Shown: one piece after another, positions 42,733 to 51,216 of the stretch | Position numbering within the stretch: the first letter of the stretch is position 1 | Layout: each line of letters starts with the position of its first letter | Source: SZUA-265 sp966249405 | GTDB taxonomy: Bacteria; Myxococcota_A; Polyangia; Polyangiales; Polyangiaceae | Assembly (NCBI GenBank): GCA_966249405.1 | Contig: CBINDO010000004.1 | Coordinates: forward strand, 1 to 64,000 | DNA: 64,000 bases | Direction: 5' to 3' | Translations under genes and position numbers: made by a program | The notes under the pieces: model-generated | The model's input: only the letters and a program-made list of their open reading frames with translations | Told to the model about the DNA's origin: nothing | Database searches by the model: none

Positions 42733-44241
42733 TCACTCGCGCGCGACGATCTTGAAGATGCCGTCGTTCAGGCTCACCACGTAGAGCTCACCATCCACAT
42801 CCTCCGCAAACGACGCGATGCCCTGCTCGCGGAGTTGATTCTGGTCGATCGCGTCCTCGATGACGTCGCACGCGCCGCCTTCACCGTCCGCGGTCAAGAT
42901 CGTGAACACGCTCGTTTGGTAGTCTGCGAATACATATCTACCGTACAGACCAGGGATGCTGTTGCCGCGATACACGTAGCCCCCGGTGACGGAGCGCGAC
43001 TCCTGAGTGCCCGGCGGGTTTTCGTAGTCGTAAATCGGTTCAGTCGCGGGCAGGCCGACCAAGGTGGCGTCACAGCCGGGGCACTCGATGAAGCCTTCGC
43101 GCACGGCCCAGCCGAAGTTGGTTGGCCCCGTTGTGGCCGAGATCCAAGACACTTCCTCGCGCGTGTCTTGCCCGACGTCTCCGATGTACAAGTCGCCGTT
43201 GAGGCGATCGAAACTGAAACGCCACGGGTTACGCAGCCCGTAGTGGAGAATGCGGCCGTCGACCATCTCACCGTCCACGTCTTCCGACGTCAGGTTGTCG
43301 CGAACCGCCGCGGTCGGATCGTCGACGTCGAGGCGCAGAATCTTCCCGTAGGTGGTGTTGGTGTTTTGTCCGTTGCCGTTCTCCCCGTGCTGGTCGTTGC
43401 CACCACCACCGTCCCCTATGCCCACGTACAGGTATCCATCGGGCCCGAACAACGCCAAGCCGCCGTTGTGATTGGATTGAGTATCGCCAGTGAACTCGAA
43501 GAGAGTGTCCACCTCGGTCGCCGTATCACCGTCGATTTCGAACACCTTGATGATGAAAGATTGGGCTGGCGTGTACACCAGGTACGCGCGTTTCTCGCTC
43601 TCGCCGTCGAAGTTGGGATGCAACGCGGCGCTCAGGAAACCGTATTCACCGGACGTCGAGACGTTGTCCAACGTGGTCAGCGTGGTCGCCGTTGGGTCGG
43701 TCTGGGACATGTCGAAGCGTTTGAACGCTCCGCCCCGCTCGGCGACGTAGAACATGTTGGGCTGGCCCGGCGGATTACTCACGTCGATCGGCCTGTTCAC
43801 CTTGGGTGGCAGCAGCACGGGCAGCAAATCCAACGCGGGCAACGGGCTGCCACTGCATCGCTCGTAAGCCCCCGAAGGAGGCCCGCTCGTCTCACCGGCG
43901 GGCTCGGTCGTCGCAGGCGCATCACCGCTGGATGCCCCGGCAGTCGGACCTTCCGTCGTTCCCCCGCCACCTGTTGCCGGAGGCTCGGCGCTGGTGCCGG
44001 GGGGGTTGCCCTCGGTTTCGGAAGTGACGCCGACTGGAGGGGTCGTGGTGCCGCCGCCAGTCGACGCGCCCTCCGATGGCGCCGGGGGCGTCTCACTCGT
44101 TGCAGACGTGCTCGAAGTGACGTCGCTCTCCTCGTCGGCGGGGGCTGGCGTTGTTTCGTTACCGCTACAACTTGCGGCGAGCAACGCCGATACGGGCAAC
44201 AACACCAAAGAACTCAGGGCCATGACAGACGCACGTTTCAT
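42733..44241 (-). CDS. PQQ-type glucose/sorbosone dehydrogenase-like lipoprotein
   Basis: This protein has about 502 residues. The ATG at 44241 gives a signal peptide ending in the lipobox AASC, followed by a Thr/Ser/Gly/Glu linker of about 100 residues. A six-bladed propeller of the GSDH family follows (SNHNGGLALFGPDGYLYVGIGDGGGGNDQHGENGNGQ, HYGLRNPWRFSFDRLNGDLYIGDVGQ, NFGWAVREG). These are the PQQ- and calcium-binding segments of soluble quinoprotein dehydrogenases, so oxidation of a sugar or aldose outside the cytoplasm is likely. No PQQ synthesis gene is in the window. Confidence 0.85.
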   Translation of the reverse strand: MKRASVMALSSLVLLPVSALLAASCSGNETTPAPADEESDVTSSTSATSETPPAPSEGASTGGGTTTPPVGVTSETEGNPPGTSAEPPATGGGGTTEGPTAGASSGDAPATTEPAGETSGPPSGAYERCSGSPLPALDLLPVLLPPKVNRPIDVSNPPGQPNMFYVAERGGAFKRFDMSQTDPTATTLTTLDNVSTSGEYGFLSAALHPNFDGESEKRAYLVYTPAQSFIIKVFEIDGDTATEVDTLFEFTGDTQSNHNGGLALFGPDGYLYVGIGDGGGGNDQHGENGNGQNTNTTYGKILRLDVDDPTAAVRDNLTSEDVDGEMVDGRILHYGLRNPWRFSFDRLNGDLYIGDVGQDTREEVSWISATTGPTNFGWAVREGFIECPGCDATLVGLPATEPIYDYENPPGTQESRSVTGGYVYRGNSIPGLYGRYVFADYQTSVFTILTADGEGGACDVIEDAIDQNQLREQGIASFAEDVDGELYVVSLNDGIFKIVARE

Positions 44242-44749
44242 AAGCGCTCCAATCGAGTGGTATCGCGGAGGGTTCCGGGCCGCCACGTTAGCCACCGTTG
44301 CCACCAAGCCTACCGCAAGGCACCCGTTCGAGGTTCCTAGTGTCGGCAATCCCACTCGGCAAACGGAGCGCTTTGCACCGTTCGCTTGCGCAGGCTTGGA
44401 AAATGCCGCCCGCGATACGCCGACCGCGTCTTTCTGCCGGAAGAGCGTCGCCGTCCGATCGCCCTCGTGGCGACAATGTCCGACTCGTCACTTCACGGAT
44501 CGTCCCGGCGGGTCCCGTGCAACGTCGTACGACACTCGGCGCAGCTCGACCCCACCGGACACCGGCAGTTCGTCCCACCACACGCGGTGAGACGGCTTCG
44601 ATGAAACGGTGAACGACGTTGCGCACGAGCCGCAAGCGCAACGTCGCAAGGTGGTGCCGAACGCGCTACACGACACCGGTCACGGGTGAACGCTCGCCGA
44701 CCCGTGCGCCCGAGGGGTCGGGCGCCGCAGACGGTGGCCCGACGCGTGC
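44242..44749. other. Intergenic region, no gene seen
   Basis: This 508-bp stretch lies between the sugar-dehydrogenase start and the end of the coiled-coil lipoprotein gene. The frames are Arg/Ser-rich and unlike proteins. A weak stem GTCGGGC (44717-44723) with GCCCGAC (44737-44743) lies just past the lipoprotein stop and may act as a terminator, though it lacks a T-tract. Confidence 0.5.
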
Positions 44750-45325
44750 TTACTTCTTCTCGGCAGCCGCTGCCTCGAGCTTGGCTTTGCGCTTGTCGTG
44801 CTGCTTCTCGTTGTAGGCCTTGACCTGTTCTGCGTACGCGATCGGCAGACCGAGCATCAACTTCTTGGCTTGATTGTAGGTCTTCTTGAGGGCCTTGGCG
44901 TCTTTGGCTTCCCCCTCGAGTTCATCGAACGACTTCCACAGTGCCTTCGAGTCCTCGATGGCCTTCTCGCCAGCCGCTTTCTCCGCAGCAGCCTTGTCGG
45001 CGGCTGCCTTGGCGACTGCCGCTTCCTTGTCGAGGATGTCCTTGTCGAGGGCGCTCAACTGCTCCCCGGCGCCGCAGATCTTGCCTGCATGTTCACGCCA
45101 TTGACGGGCCAACGCGAAGTCGAGGTAGTCGTCTTGCAGTGCCTGACGCGCCGTCTGTAGTGCCTCGTTGCACTTCTGTTCGTTCTTGCAACCCGTGAGC
45201 AGCCCAGCCGCTACCACCACGGCCATCGCCCAGCGGGCGCCAAGAGCGGCTTCGCCCGTGAGACGGGCGGAAATGCGAGAAGCGAAAAGAGCGGAGGTCG
45301 TGCTGGAAAGATTGTTGCGTAGCAT
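44750..45325 (-). CDS. Coiled-coil lipoprotein
   Basis: The ATG at 45325 yields 191 residues with a signal peptide ending in the lipobox LLTGC. The mature part is helical: an N-terminal segment with four-residue Cys/Gln spacing (KCNEALQTARQALQDDYLDFA) and an Ala/Lys/Glu-rich coiled coil (AAADKAAAEKAAGEKA) of 60-80 residues. No catalytic motif is present. It may be a periplasmic spacer or part of an envelope-stress or secretion complex, but context gives no support for either. It is divergent from uvrA. Confidence 0.75.
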   Translation of the reverse strand: MLRNNLSSTTSALFASRISARLTGEAALGARWAMAVVVAAGLLTGCKNEQKCNEALQTARQALQDDYLDFALARQWREHAGKICGAGEQLSALDKDILDKEAAVAKAAADKAAAEKAAGEKAIEDSKALWKSFDELEGEAKDAKALKKTYNQAKKLMLGLPIAYAEQVKAYNEKQHDKRKAKLEAAAAEKK

Positions 45326-45524
45326 GCGATCGTATCCCTCTCGGCGACCCAGGGTGGAAATAGGCTCGCGGGTCGTCACCTGACCCCTATACCGCGGCCC
45401 GCCGTCACGGGAAAGACGCCTTGGCCCCCGGCGTGCCGGCCAACACCCGACTCGGACGAGAAAGGTCCGGCCCATTGGTTGGGTCCCCTTCCGGCCGGGG
45501 CCAGCTTTCACTATTCGTGCGGCC

Positions 45525-48371
45525 ATGAAGAGCTTGGAACTCGACCACGTCCTGATCCGTGGAGCCCGCGAGCACAACTTGAAGGGCGTCGACGTCGCGA
45601 TCCCGAAGAAGAAGTTGGTCGTGCTGACCGGCGTCTCTGGTTCTGGCAAGTCCTCTTTGGCCTTCGATACGTTGTATGCCGAAGGACAACGCCGCTACGT
45701 CGAGAGTCTGTCCGCGTACGCGAGGCAGTTTCTCGGTCAGATGGATAAGCCGAAGTACGAGACCATCCGCGGCCTCGGCCCAACCATATCCATCGAGCAG
45801 AAGACGACCGGAAGTAACCCCCGCTCCACGGTGGGTACGATCACCGAAATCCTCGACTATCTGCGTGTACTCTACGCACGTATCGGCGAGCAGCACTGTT
45901 ACCAGTGTGGGCGCCCCGTGCAGGGTCAAACTGCCGAGCAAATCGCGAGTGACGTCGGCCAGTTCCCCGCCGGGAGCAAGTTGTGGCTGCTGAGCACGTT
46001 GATCTTGAACCGCAAAGGTGAACACCGAGAAGTACTCGCCGAGGCCCGCGCGGACGGCATCGCTCGCTTGCGCGTGGACGGCGCGTTCGTTCGCACGGAA
46101 GAAGTGGAAGCACTCGACAAGAAGAAGAAGCACACGATCGAAGCGGTTCTGGACCGCGTCGTGGTCGGGCAAGCGACTCGAGCACGTCTTACCGATTCGG
46201 TCGAACAAGCCCTCAAGCGCGGCAAAGGCACGCTGACGGTGTGGAACGAGACGACGCAGACCGAGCAGGTCTTCTCCGAGCACTTCGCTTGCCAGCACTG
46301 CGGCATATCCTTCCCGGAGTTGGGGCCCGCGAGCTTCAGCTTCAACAGCCCGCTCGGCATGTGCCCCGAGTGCAACGGTCTCGGCACGCGCCCCGAAATC
46401 GACGAAAAGCTCGTCGTTCCCGACCCGAGCAAGAGCATCGACGACGGCGCGATCGCGCCGTGGGGTGAAGACGTCTCCGAGAAGAACACCTGGGATTTTC
46501 GCGCCCAAATCCTCGAGAACCTGAAGGTGAACACGGCGACGCCATTCAACAAACTGTCTGCCAAGACCCGCAAGGAGTTGCTGTTCGGTACCGGTGACAA
46601 GAAGTACTCGGTCACTTGGAAGGCCAAGAGCGGATCGGGTAAGTTCGAAATCGAGTGGGAGGGAATTTTGCCTCGCCTCATGCGGCGCTTCCGCTCGACG
46701 CAGAGCGAAAGCGCGCGCGACTGGTACGCCAAGTTCATGTCGAACGCTCAGTGCTCGGGCTGTCACGGCACACGCTTGCGCCCCGAGAGTCGCAACGTGA
46801 AGGTGGGCGGCAAGACGTTGGCCGAGTTGTGCGCCCTCACGGTCGCCGACGTGCAGACGTGGTTCGACGAAGTGGCGCTCACCGGTTCACGAGCGGAGAT
46901 CGCCAAAGAGGTCGTCAAGGAGGTGCGCGCTCGGCTCGGCTTCTTGAGCGCCGTGGGGCTCGACTACTTGAGCCTCGATCGCGGCGGCCCTACCCTGTCA
47001 GGCGGGGAAGCGCAACGCATCCGTCTGGCGAGTCAAGTGGGCTCCGAACTCACCGGCGTGATCTACGTCCTCGACGAACCGTCGATCGGCCTGCACCAAC
47101 GCGACAACGCCCGGCTGCTCGACACATTGCTGCGCATGCGCGACATCGGCAACACGGTCGTGTGCGTCGAACACGACGAGGACACGATTCGCGCGGCCGA
47201 CCACGTGATCGACTTCGGACCTGGCGCTGGCGTGGAAGGGGGTAACATCGTGTTCCACGGCACTCCCGAAGAACTCACCCAAAGCACGACAAGCGCGACC
47301 GGCCAATATCTGAGCGGCAAACGGGTGATCGGAGCTGCCCCGCTTCGCAAACCGACGAACTGGCTCGAGGTTACCGGGGCCTCCGTCAACAATCTGAAAG
47401 ACGTCGACGTCGAAATCCCGCTTGGTGTCATGGTGTCGGTGACCGGTGTCTCCGGCGCCGGAAAATCGACGCTCATCAACGACGTCGTCTGCCCCGAGCT
47501 CGAGGCGCGGCTCGCCAAACAAACCAGTCGCGAAAAGCGCTTGAAGAGTCTCACTGGGACCGAACACATCGACCGCTTGATCCGGATCGATCAAAAGGCC
47601 ATCGGCCGCACGCCGCGCAGCAACCCGATCACCTACATCAAGGTATTCGACACCATCCGCAACTTCTTCGCCCAATTGCCGGAGTCGAAGACGCGCGGGT
47701 ACACCCCGGGTCGTTTCTCCTTCAACGTCAAGGGTGGCCGTTGCGAGCAGTGTGAAGGCGACGGGGTTCGTCAAATCGAGATGCACTTCTTGGCCGATGT
47801 TTACGTCAAGTGTGAGCAGTGCAACGGCCAGCGCTACAACAAGGCCACGCTCGAGGTCACGTATCACGGCAAGAACATCGCTGACGTACTCGCGCTCACC
47901 GTCGCCGAGGCGCGGACGCTGTTCGCCGCGCACCCCAGCATCGAGCGGCCGCTGTCGTTGCTCAGCGAGGTCGGCCTCGACTACTTGCCGCTGGGTCAAC
48001 CGTCGCCCACCCTGTCCGGAGGCGAAGCGCAGCGCATCAAGCTCGCCCGCGAGTTGTCCAAACGCGACACGGGCAAGACGATGTACGTCCTCGACGAGCC
48101 GACGACCGGTCTACACTTCGAAGACATCCGTAAGCTCCTCGACGTGCTTCAGAAGCTCGTGAACCTGGGCAACACGGTGTTACTCATCGAGCACAACCTC
48201 GACGTGATCCGGTGTTCGGACTACGTGATCGATCTCGGGCCCGAAGGCGGCCCCGCGGGCGGTCAAGTGATAGCCCACGGCACGCCCGAAGAGGTCGCCA
48301 AGGTGCCGACGTCTTTTACCGGCAAGTTCCTCAAGCCGGCGCTCAAACGTTTCCCTCGCCCAAAGAGCTGA
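45525..48371 (+). CDS. uvrA: Excinuclease ABC subunit A
   Basis: This 948-residue damage-recognition ATPase belongs to nucleotide excision repair. Two ABC modules are present: Walker A GVSGSGKSS at 36-44 and GVSGAGKST in the second half, with signature motifs LSGGEAQRIRLA and LSGGEAQRIKLA. Zinc fingers use CQHCG/CPEC in the first half and CEQCEGDG/CEQC in the second. Order and length fit the family. It ends at a TGA that forms part of a small hairpin (48369-48388). Confidence 0.98.
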   Translation: MKSLELDHVLIRGAREHNLKGVDVAIPKKKLVVLTGVSGSGKSSLAFDTLYAEGQRRYVESLSAYARQFLGQMDKPKYETIRGLGPTISIEQKTTGSNPRSTVGTITEILDYLRVLYARIGEQHCYQCGRPVQGQTAEQIASDVGQFPAGSKLWLLSTLILNRKGEHREVLAEARADGIARLRVDGAFVRTEEVEALDKKKKHTIEAVLDRVVVGQATRARLTDSVEQALKRGKGTLTVWNETTQTEQVFSEHFACQHCGISFPELGPASFSFNSPLGMCPECNGLGTRPEIDEKLVVPDPSKSIDDGAIAPWGEDVSEKNTWDFRAQILENLKVNTATPFNKLSAKTRKELLFGTGDKKYSVTWKAKSGSGKFEIEWEGILPRLMRRFRSTQSESARDWYAKFMSNAQCSGCHGTRLRPESRNVKVGGKTLAELCALTVADVQTWFDEVALTGSRAEIAKEVVKEVRARLGFLSAVGLDYLSLDRGGPTLSGGEAQRIRLASQVGSELTGVIYVLDEPSIGLHQRDNARLLDTLLRMRDIGNTVVCVEHDEDTIRAADHVIDFGPGAGVEGGNIVFHGTPEELTQSTTSATGQYLSGKRVIGAAPLRKPTNWLEVTGASVNNLKDVDVEIPLGVMVSVTGVSGAGKSTLINDVVCPELEARLAKQTSREKRLKSLTGTEHIDRLIRIDQKAIGRTPRSNPITYIKVFDTIRNFFAQLPESKTRGYTPGRFSFNVKGGRCEQCEGDGVRQIEMHFLADVYVKCEQCNGQRYNKATLEVTYHGKNIADVLALTVAEARTLFAAHPSIERPLSLLSEVGLDYLPLGQPSPTLSGGEAQRIKLARELSKRDTGKTMYVLDEPTTGLHFEDIRKLLDVLQKLVNLGNTVLLIEHNLDVIRCSDYVIDLGPEGGPAGGQVIAHGTPEEVAKVPTSFTGKFLKPALKRFPRPKS

Positions 48372-48388
48372 GGTGCTTTCGCACCTCA
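48369..48388 (+). terminator. Hairpin at the uvrA stop codon
   Basis: TGAGGTGC (48369-48376), loop TTTC, GCACCTCA (48381-48388). The uvrA stop is the first three bases of the stem. It may protect the mRNA end or act as a weak first terminator before the stronger stem at 48476. Confidence 0.5.
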
Positions 48389-48414
48389 CCGCTGTCCGAG
48401 CTGTCTTGCGAGCT

Positions 48415-48459
48415 GTGGGAGGGAGCCGCGCGAGCGCCGCCACGGAGCTGGGCCCAACC
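48415..48459 (+). repeat. Interspersed intergenic repeat, copy D
   Basis: GTGGGAGGGAGCCGCG (48415-48430), a 16-nt spacer, then GCTGGGCCCAACC (48447-48459). It lies in the 272-bp gap between the convergent uvrA and S1-domain genes, between two hairpins. Confidence 0.7.
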
Positions 48460-48475
48460 CACGAACGGTAAAGCA

Positions 48476-48507
48476 AAGCCCAATCGAGTTCGTCTTCGAT
48501 TGGGCTT
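48476..48507. terminator. Terminator between uvrA and the S1-domain gene
   Basis: A 12-bp perfect stem (AAGCCCAATCGA with TCGATTGGGCTT) has an 8-nt loop. Both orientations are possible because the flanking genes converge. Confidence 0.7.
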
Positions 48508-48643
48508 GCCGCCAGGTTTACAGTGATGCTCGGCGCTGCGTGATAGAGACGCGGCTCGAAAAACCCGAGACGTCACGCAGCGGTGAGCGCTCGGAGTCTC
48601 CTTGGCCGTCAACGACGTCGACGTCAGCGGGCGGGCATGACGT

Positions 48644-49921
48644 TCAGTTGCGGCCGCGTCGCACCCCGTCGCCGCTCGGGGTGGCCCCGGGGGCCGCGGG
48701 TTCGGTGCCGCCCTCGGGCATCGAAATCCCGAGACGGCTGGCGAGCAAAGCACCAAACGACCCCACCGACTGCGCCGCCTTGGGTCCGGACTTCGACTGC
48801 GTCTTTGCGAATTCGGAGTAGTTGGCGCGTTCTTCCACGCCAGCTACGCGCGCCATGCTGAACGTCAGACGACCGCTGTGGTCCTTGTTGACGAGCACGA
48901 CGCGCACGTCCGTATCCACCGGGAAGGCGCGACGGTAGTCCGCGCCGCGCGGCAAACCGAGCTCGCGGAGCGGTACGAGACCGGTGCCTTTCGGCGTCTC
49001 GACGAACACGCCAGCAGCGCTCAACTGCGAGACCTTGCCAACCAACACTTCACCCTCTTCGATGGTGGGGACCACGGGCGCGTCGGAGCGCGCTTTGAGG
49101 CTGAGGCGCAACTTCGGGAACGGGCCCTTATCGTTGGGCTCGATCGCGAGCACGCGCACGGTCACCTTCTCGCCGACGCTGAGCACGTCTTCGACGCGGT
49201 TGATGCGCGAGTGAGACAGCTCGGAGATGTGAATCAACCCTTCGACGCCGCCCCCGAGATCGACGAACGCGCCGTATTGCTGCACGCTCTGGACCACGCC
49301 GTCGAAGTCACCACCGACGGACAGACGCTGGACGACCTCCGCGCCGGCGCGTTGACGTTCCTTCTCCAGCAACGCACGACGCGAGAGCACGATGCTGCGC
49401 CCGCCGTCTTTGATCTCCATGACGCGGAACGACAGCTGTTGTCCTTCGAACGTAGCCAGGTTCGACACGAAGGTCGTATCCACTTGCGAAGCCGGGCAAA
49501 ACGCGCGCAGCGCGCCGATGCTTACCTCGAGCCCGCCCTTCACGGCCTTGGTCACCGTACCCTCGACGGGCAACTCACCGCTCTTGGCCGACTCGAGTGC
49601 CGCCAAGTCGACGCCGCTCTTGCCAGCACCGCGGCCCAGCGCCGTAACCAGCTTCGGACCCTCGAGGTCGTTCACGCTCGCGACACGCGCGCGGATCGAA
49701 TCGCCAACTTTGACTCCCAGCTGACCCTTCTTGTCCTCGAGTTCGCCGCGGTCGATCCGGCCTTCGGCCGTGGCGCCCACGTCGACGAACACGTAGTCCT
49801 TCGTGATCTGGACGATGGCCCCTTCGACGGTCTCTCCAACCCGCAGGCGCTTGCTGCCGCGAGCGGCTTGAGGGTTACCAAGGGCCTCCATCATCGACGC
49901 GAAGTCGTTTGGCTGATTCAT
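48644..49921 (-). CDS. S1 RNA-binding protein, four S1 domains
   Basis: This 425-residue protein has four S1 oligonucleotide-binding domains at about 25-100, 115-190, 205-280 and 290-365. The third is the best match: GDFDGVVQSVQQYGAFVDLGGGVEGLIHISELSHSRI. It resembles the short form of ribosomal protein S1 found in several phyla, which helps mRNA docking; the Escherichia coli protein has six domains. The C-terminal 60 residues are Gly/Ala/Pro-rich and disordered. A non-ribosomal RNA-binding role is also possible, so I leave the symbol open. Confidence 0.8.
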   Translation of the reverse strand: MNQPNDFASMMEALGNPQAARGSKRLRVGETVEGAIVQITKDYVFVDVGATAEGRIDRGELEDKKGQLGVKVGDSIRARVASVNDLEGPKLVTALGRGAGKSGVDLAALESAKSGELPVEGTVTKAVKGGLEVSIGALRAFCPASQVDTTFVSNLATFEGQQLSFRVMEIKDGGRSIVLSRRALLEKERQRAGAEVVQRLSVGGDFDGVVQSVQQYGAFVDLGGGVEGLIHISELSHSRINRVEDVLSVGEKVTVRVLAIEPNDKGPFPKLRLSLKARSDAPVVPTIEEGEVLVGKVSQLSAAGVFVETPKGTGLVPLRELGLPRGADYRRAFPVDTDVRVVLVNKDHSGRLTFSMARVAGVEERANYSEFAKTQSKSGPKAAQSVGSFGALLASRLGISMPEGGTEPAAPGATPSGDGVRRGRN

Positions 49922-49980
49922 GCGGCTGCTTTAGGAGCCAATCGGGGCCGGTGACAAGCAAATTTGCCATGGAAATGGCA

Positions 49981-50010
49981 AAAACGCGGCGTGTGGCGAC
50001 GCCGCGTTTT
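49981..50010. terminator. Distal terminator of the flagellin gene
   Basis: AAAACGCGGCGT (49981-49992) pairs perfectly with ACGCCGCGTTTT (49999-50010). A/T-runs flank both sides. It lies about 90 bp past the flagellin stop and upstream of the S1-domain gene. Confidence 0.8.
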
Positions 50011-50035
50011 GCGCGATGCACGGAAGTAAGAAACG

Positions 50036-50087
50036 GAGCGCGCGCGTCGGCCCCAACAGAGCTACCCAAGAACCGACGCGCGCGCTC
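50036..50087. terminator. Long GC-rich hairpin directly behind flagellin
   Basis: A 15-bp perfect stem (GAGCGCGCGCGTCGG at 50036-50050, partner at 50073-50087) has a 22-nt loop. It starts 12 bp past the flagellin stop and has no T-tract, so it looks more like a 3' stabiliser than a terminator. Confidence 0.6.
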
Positions 50088-50098
50088 GGGCGCCCGCC

Positions 50099-50929
50099 TT
50101 ATCTGCCGACTAGGCCGAACGCAAGTTGTGGCAGCTGGTTGGCCTGTGCGAGGACCGAGATACCAGCCTGCGTGAGCACCTGATTCCGAGACATCTTCGA
50201 GGTCTCGTCCGCCACGTCCACGTCGCGGATACGCGAGTTTGCGGCGGAGATGTTCAGGCGCATGGTTTGGATGTTGCTGGTCGCGACGTCGAGGCGGTTC
50301 ATGGCCGCACCGAAGTTGGACCGGGCCACTGACACCGAGGTGATGGCAGCGTCGATGGTCGCCAAGGACGAGAGCGCCGACGACGCGGTGGCACCTGCTA
50401 CGGTGGCCGAGGTGGCTACGGCAGAGAGTGATAACCCGCCGAAGTCAATCGTGATTTGATCGGAAGCCGTGTTGTCGAGACCCACCTGGAACGTGATCGA
50501 GGAGGTCGAGGTGTTGACGAGTTCCTTGCCGTTGAACTTCGCCGACTCTTGGATACGACCAATTTCGGCCTGCAACGAGCTGAACTCCGTCTGCAAGAAG
50601 TCGCGGTCCTGCTGAGTCAGGCTGCCGTTGGAAGCCTGGACGCCGATCTCGCGCATGCGGCCGAGGATGTTGTGCACCTCACCGAGTGCACCTTCCGCGG
50701 TTTGCGCCATCGAGATACCGTCGGAAGCATTGCGCTCTGCGACGGTGTACGAGCGAATCTGAGACTTCATCGATTCGCTGATCGCCAACCCTGCCGCGTC
50801 ATCTGCAGCGGTGTTGATGCGGTAACCGCTCGAGAGTTTGTTGAAACTCTTTTGCAGGTTGTTCTGGTTGTGGAGGAGGTTCTTTTGAGCCTCCATCGAT
50901 GACGTGTTCGTTTGAATGTAAAGTGCCAT
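50099..50929 (-). CDS. fliC: Flagellin
   Basis: This 276-residue filament subunit has both conserved ends. The N-terminal D0/D1 helices read NTSSMEAQKNLLHNQNNLQKSFNKLSSGYRINTAADDAAGLAISE, and the C-terminal D1/D0 helices read AAMNRLDVATSNIQTMRLNISAANSRIRDVD, ending in AQANQLPQLAFGLVGR. The variable middle is short (about 80 residues), so the filament has few outer domains. The ATG at 50929 follows AAGGAAGGAG, so the longer open frame upstream is not used. No other flagellar gene is in the window, but the gene has its own structured leader and double 3' hairpins. Confidence 0.95.
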   Translation of the reverse strand: MALYIQTNTSSMEAQKNLLHNQNNLQKSFNKLSSGYRINTAADDAAGLAISESMKSQIRSYTVAERNASDGISMAQTAEGALGEVHNILGRMREIGVQASNGSLTQQDRDFLQTEFSSLQAEIGRIQESAKFNGKELVNTSTSSITFQVGLDNTASDQITIDFGGLSLSAVATSATVAGATASSALSSLATIDAAITSVSVARSNFGAAMNRLDVATSNIQTMRLNISAANSRIRDVDVADETSKMSRNQVLTQAGISVLAQANQLPQLAFGLVGR

Positions 50930-50955
50930 TACCGAGCTCCTTCCTTGGAGAGATG

Positions 50956-50995
50956 AACAACCTTGCTTGGTTGTTTCGCAGGACGTCGATGTCCT
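50956..50995 (-). promoter_or_regulatory. Structured leader of the flagellin mRNA
   Basis: Two hairpins lie just before the flagellin ribosome-binding site: AACAACC with GGTTGTT (50956-50975, loop 6 nt) and AGGAC with GTCCT (50980-50995, loop 6 nt). Such a leader could control translation or stability. The palindrome GGTTCGA-A-TCGAACC at 51072-51086, farther upstream, could be an operator. Confidence 0.5.
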
Positions 50996-51216
50996 ACGAA
51001 TCGAGGGAACGGGGCTCTGGGTGCCCCCTGGAGTCGATTCCGAGCCTCGAGAGACAATCTCCGAAGTTACCGGTTCGAATCGAACCACTTCTGCGTGGCA
51101 AAGCGCGAAAGTTTCCCGAATTGAGCCAACTCTCTCGCCTAACCGGGCTCGAGTGCTCCGATCTTGAACGCTGCGAGAAGAACGAATAACGTGGCAGTTC
51201 CGTCCGGTCCCCACCA

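Noticed and set aside
41079..44340. Large overlapping frames around the SGNH hydrolase and sugar-dehydrogenase genes (503 and 661 codons)
   Set aside because: They lie opposite to well-supported genes, with Arg/Val/Ala bias and no recognisable domain.
45405..46766. Long antisense frame inside uvrA (453 codons)
   Set aside because: It is a shadow of the high third-position GC of uvrA. It has no start signal, no domain and Arg/Ala/Leu-heavy composition.
51070..51090. tRNA T-arm-like GGTTCGAATC
   Set aside because: It is a symmetric palindrome with no other tRNA parts nearby. It is treated as a possible operator.
51090..51216. Sigma-54 or sigma-28 promoter for flagellin
   Set aside because: I looked for GG-N10-GC and TAAA-N15-GCCGATAA patterns on the minus strand and found none with correct spacing.
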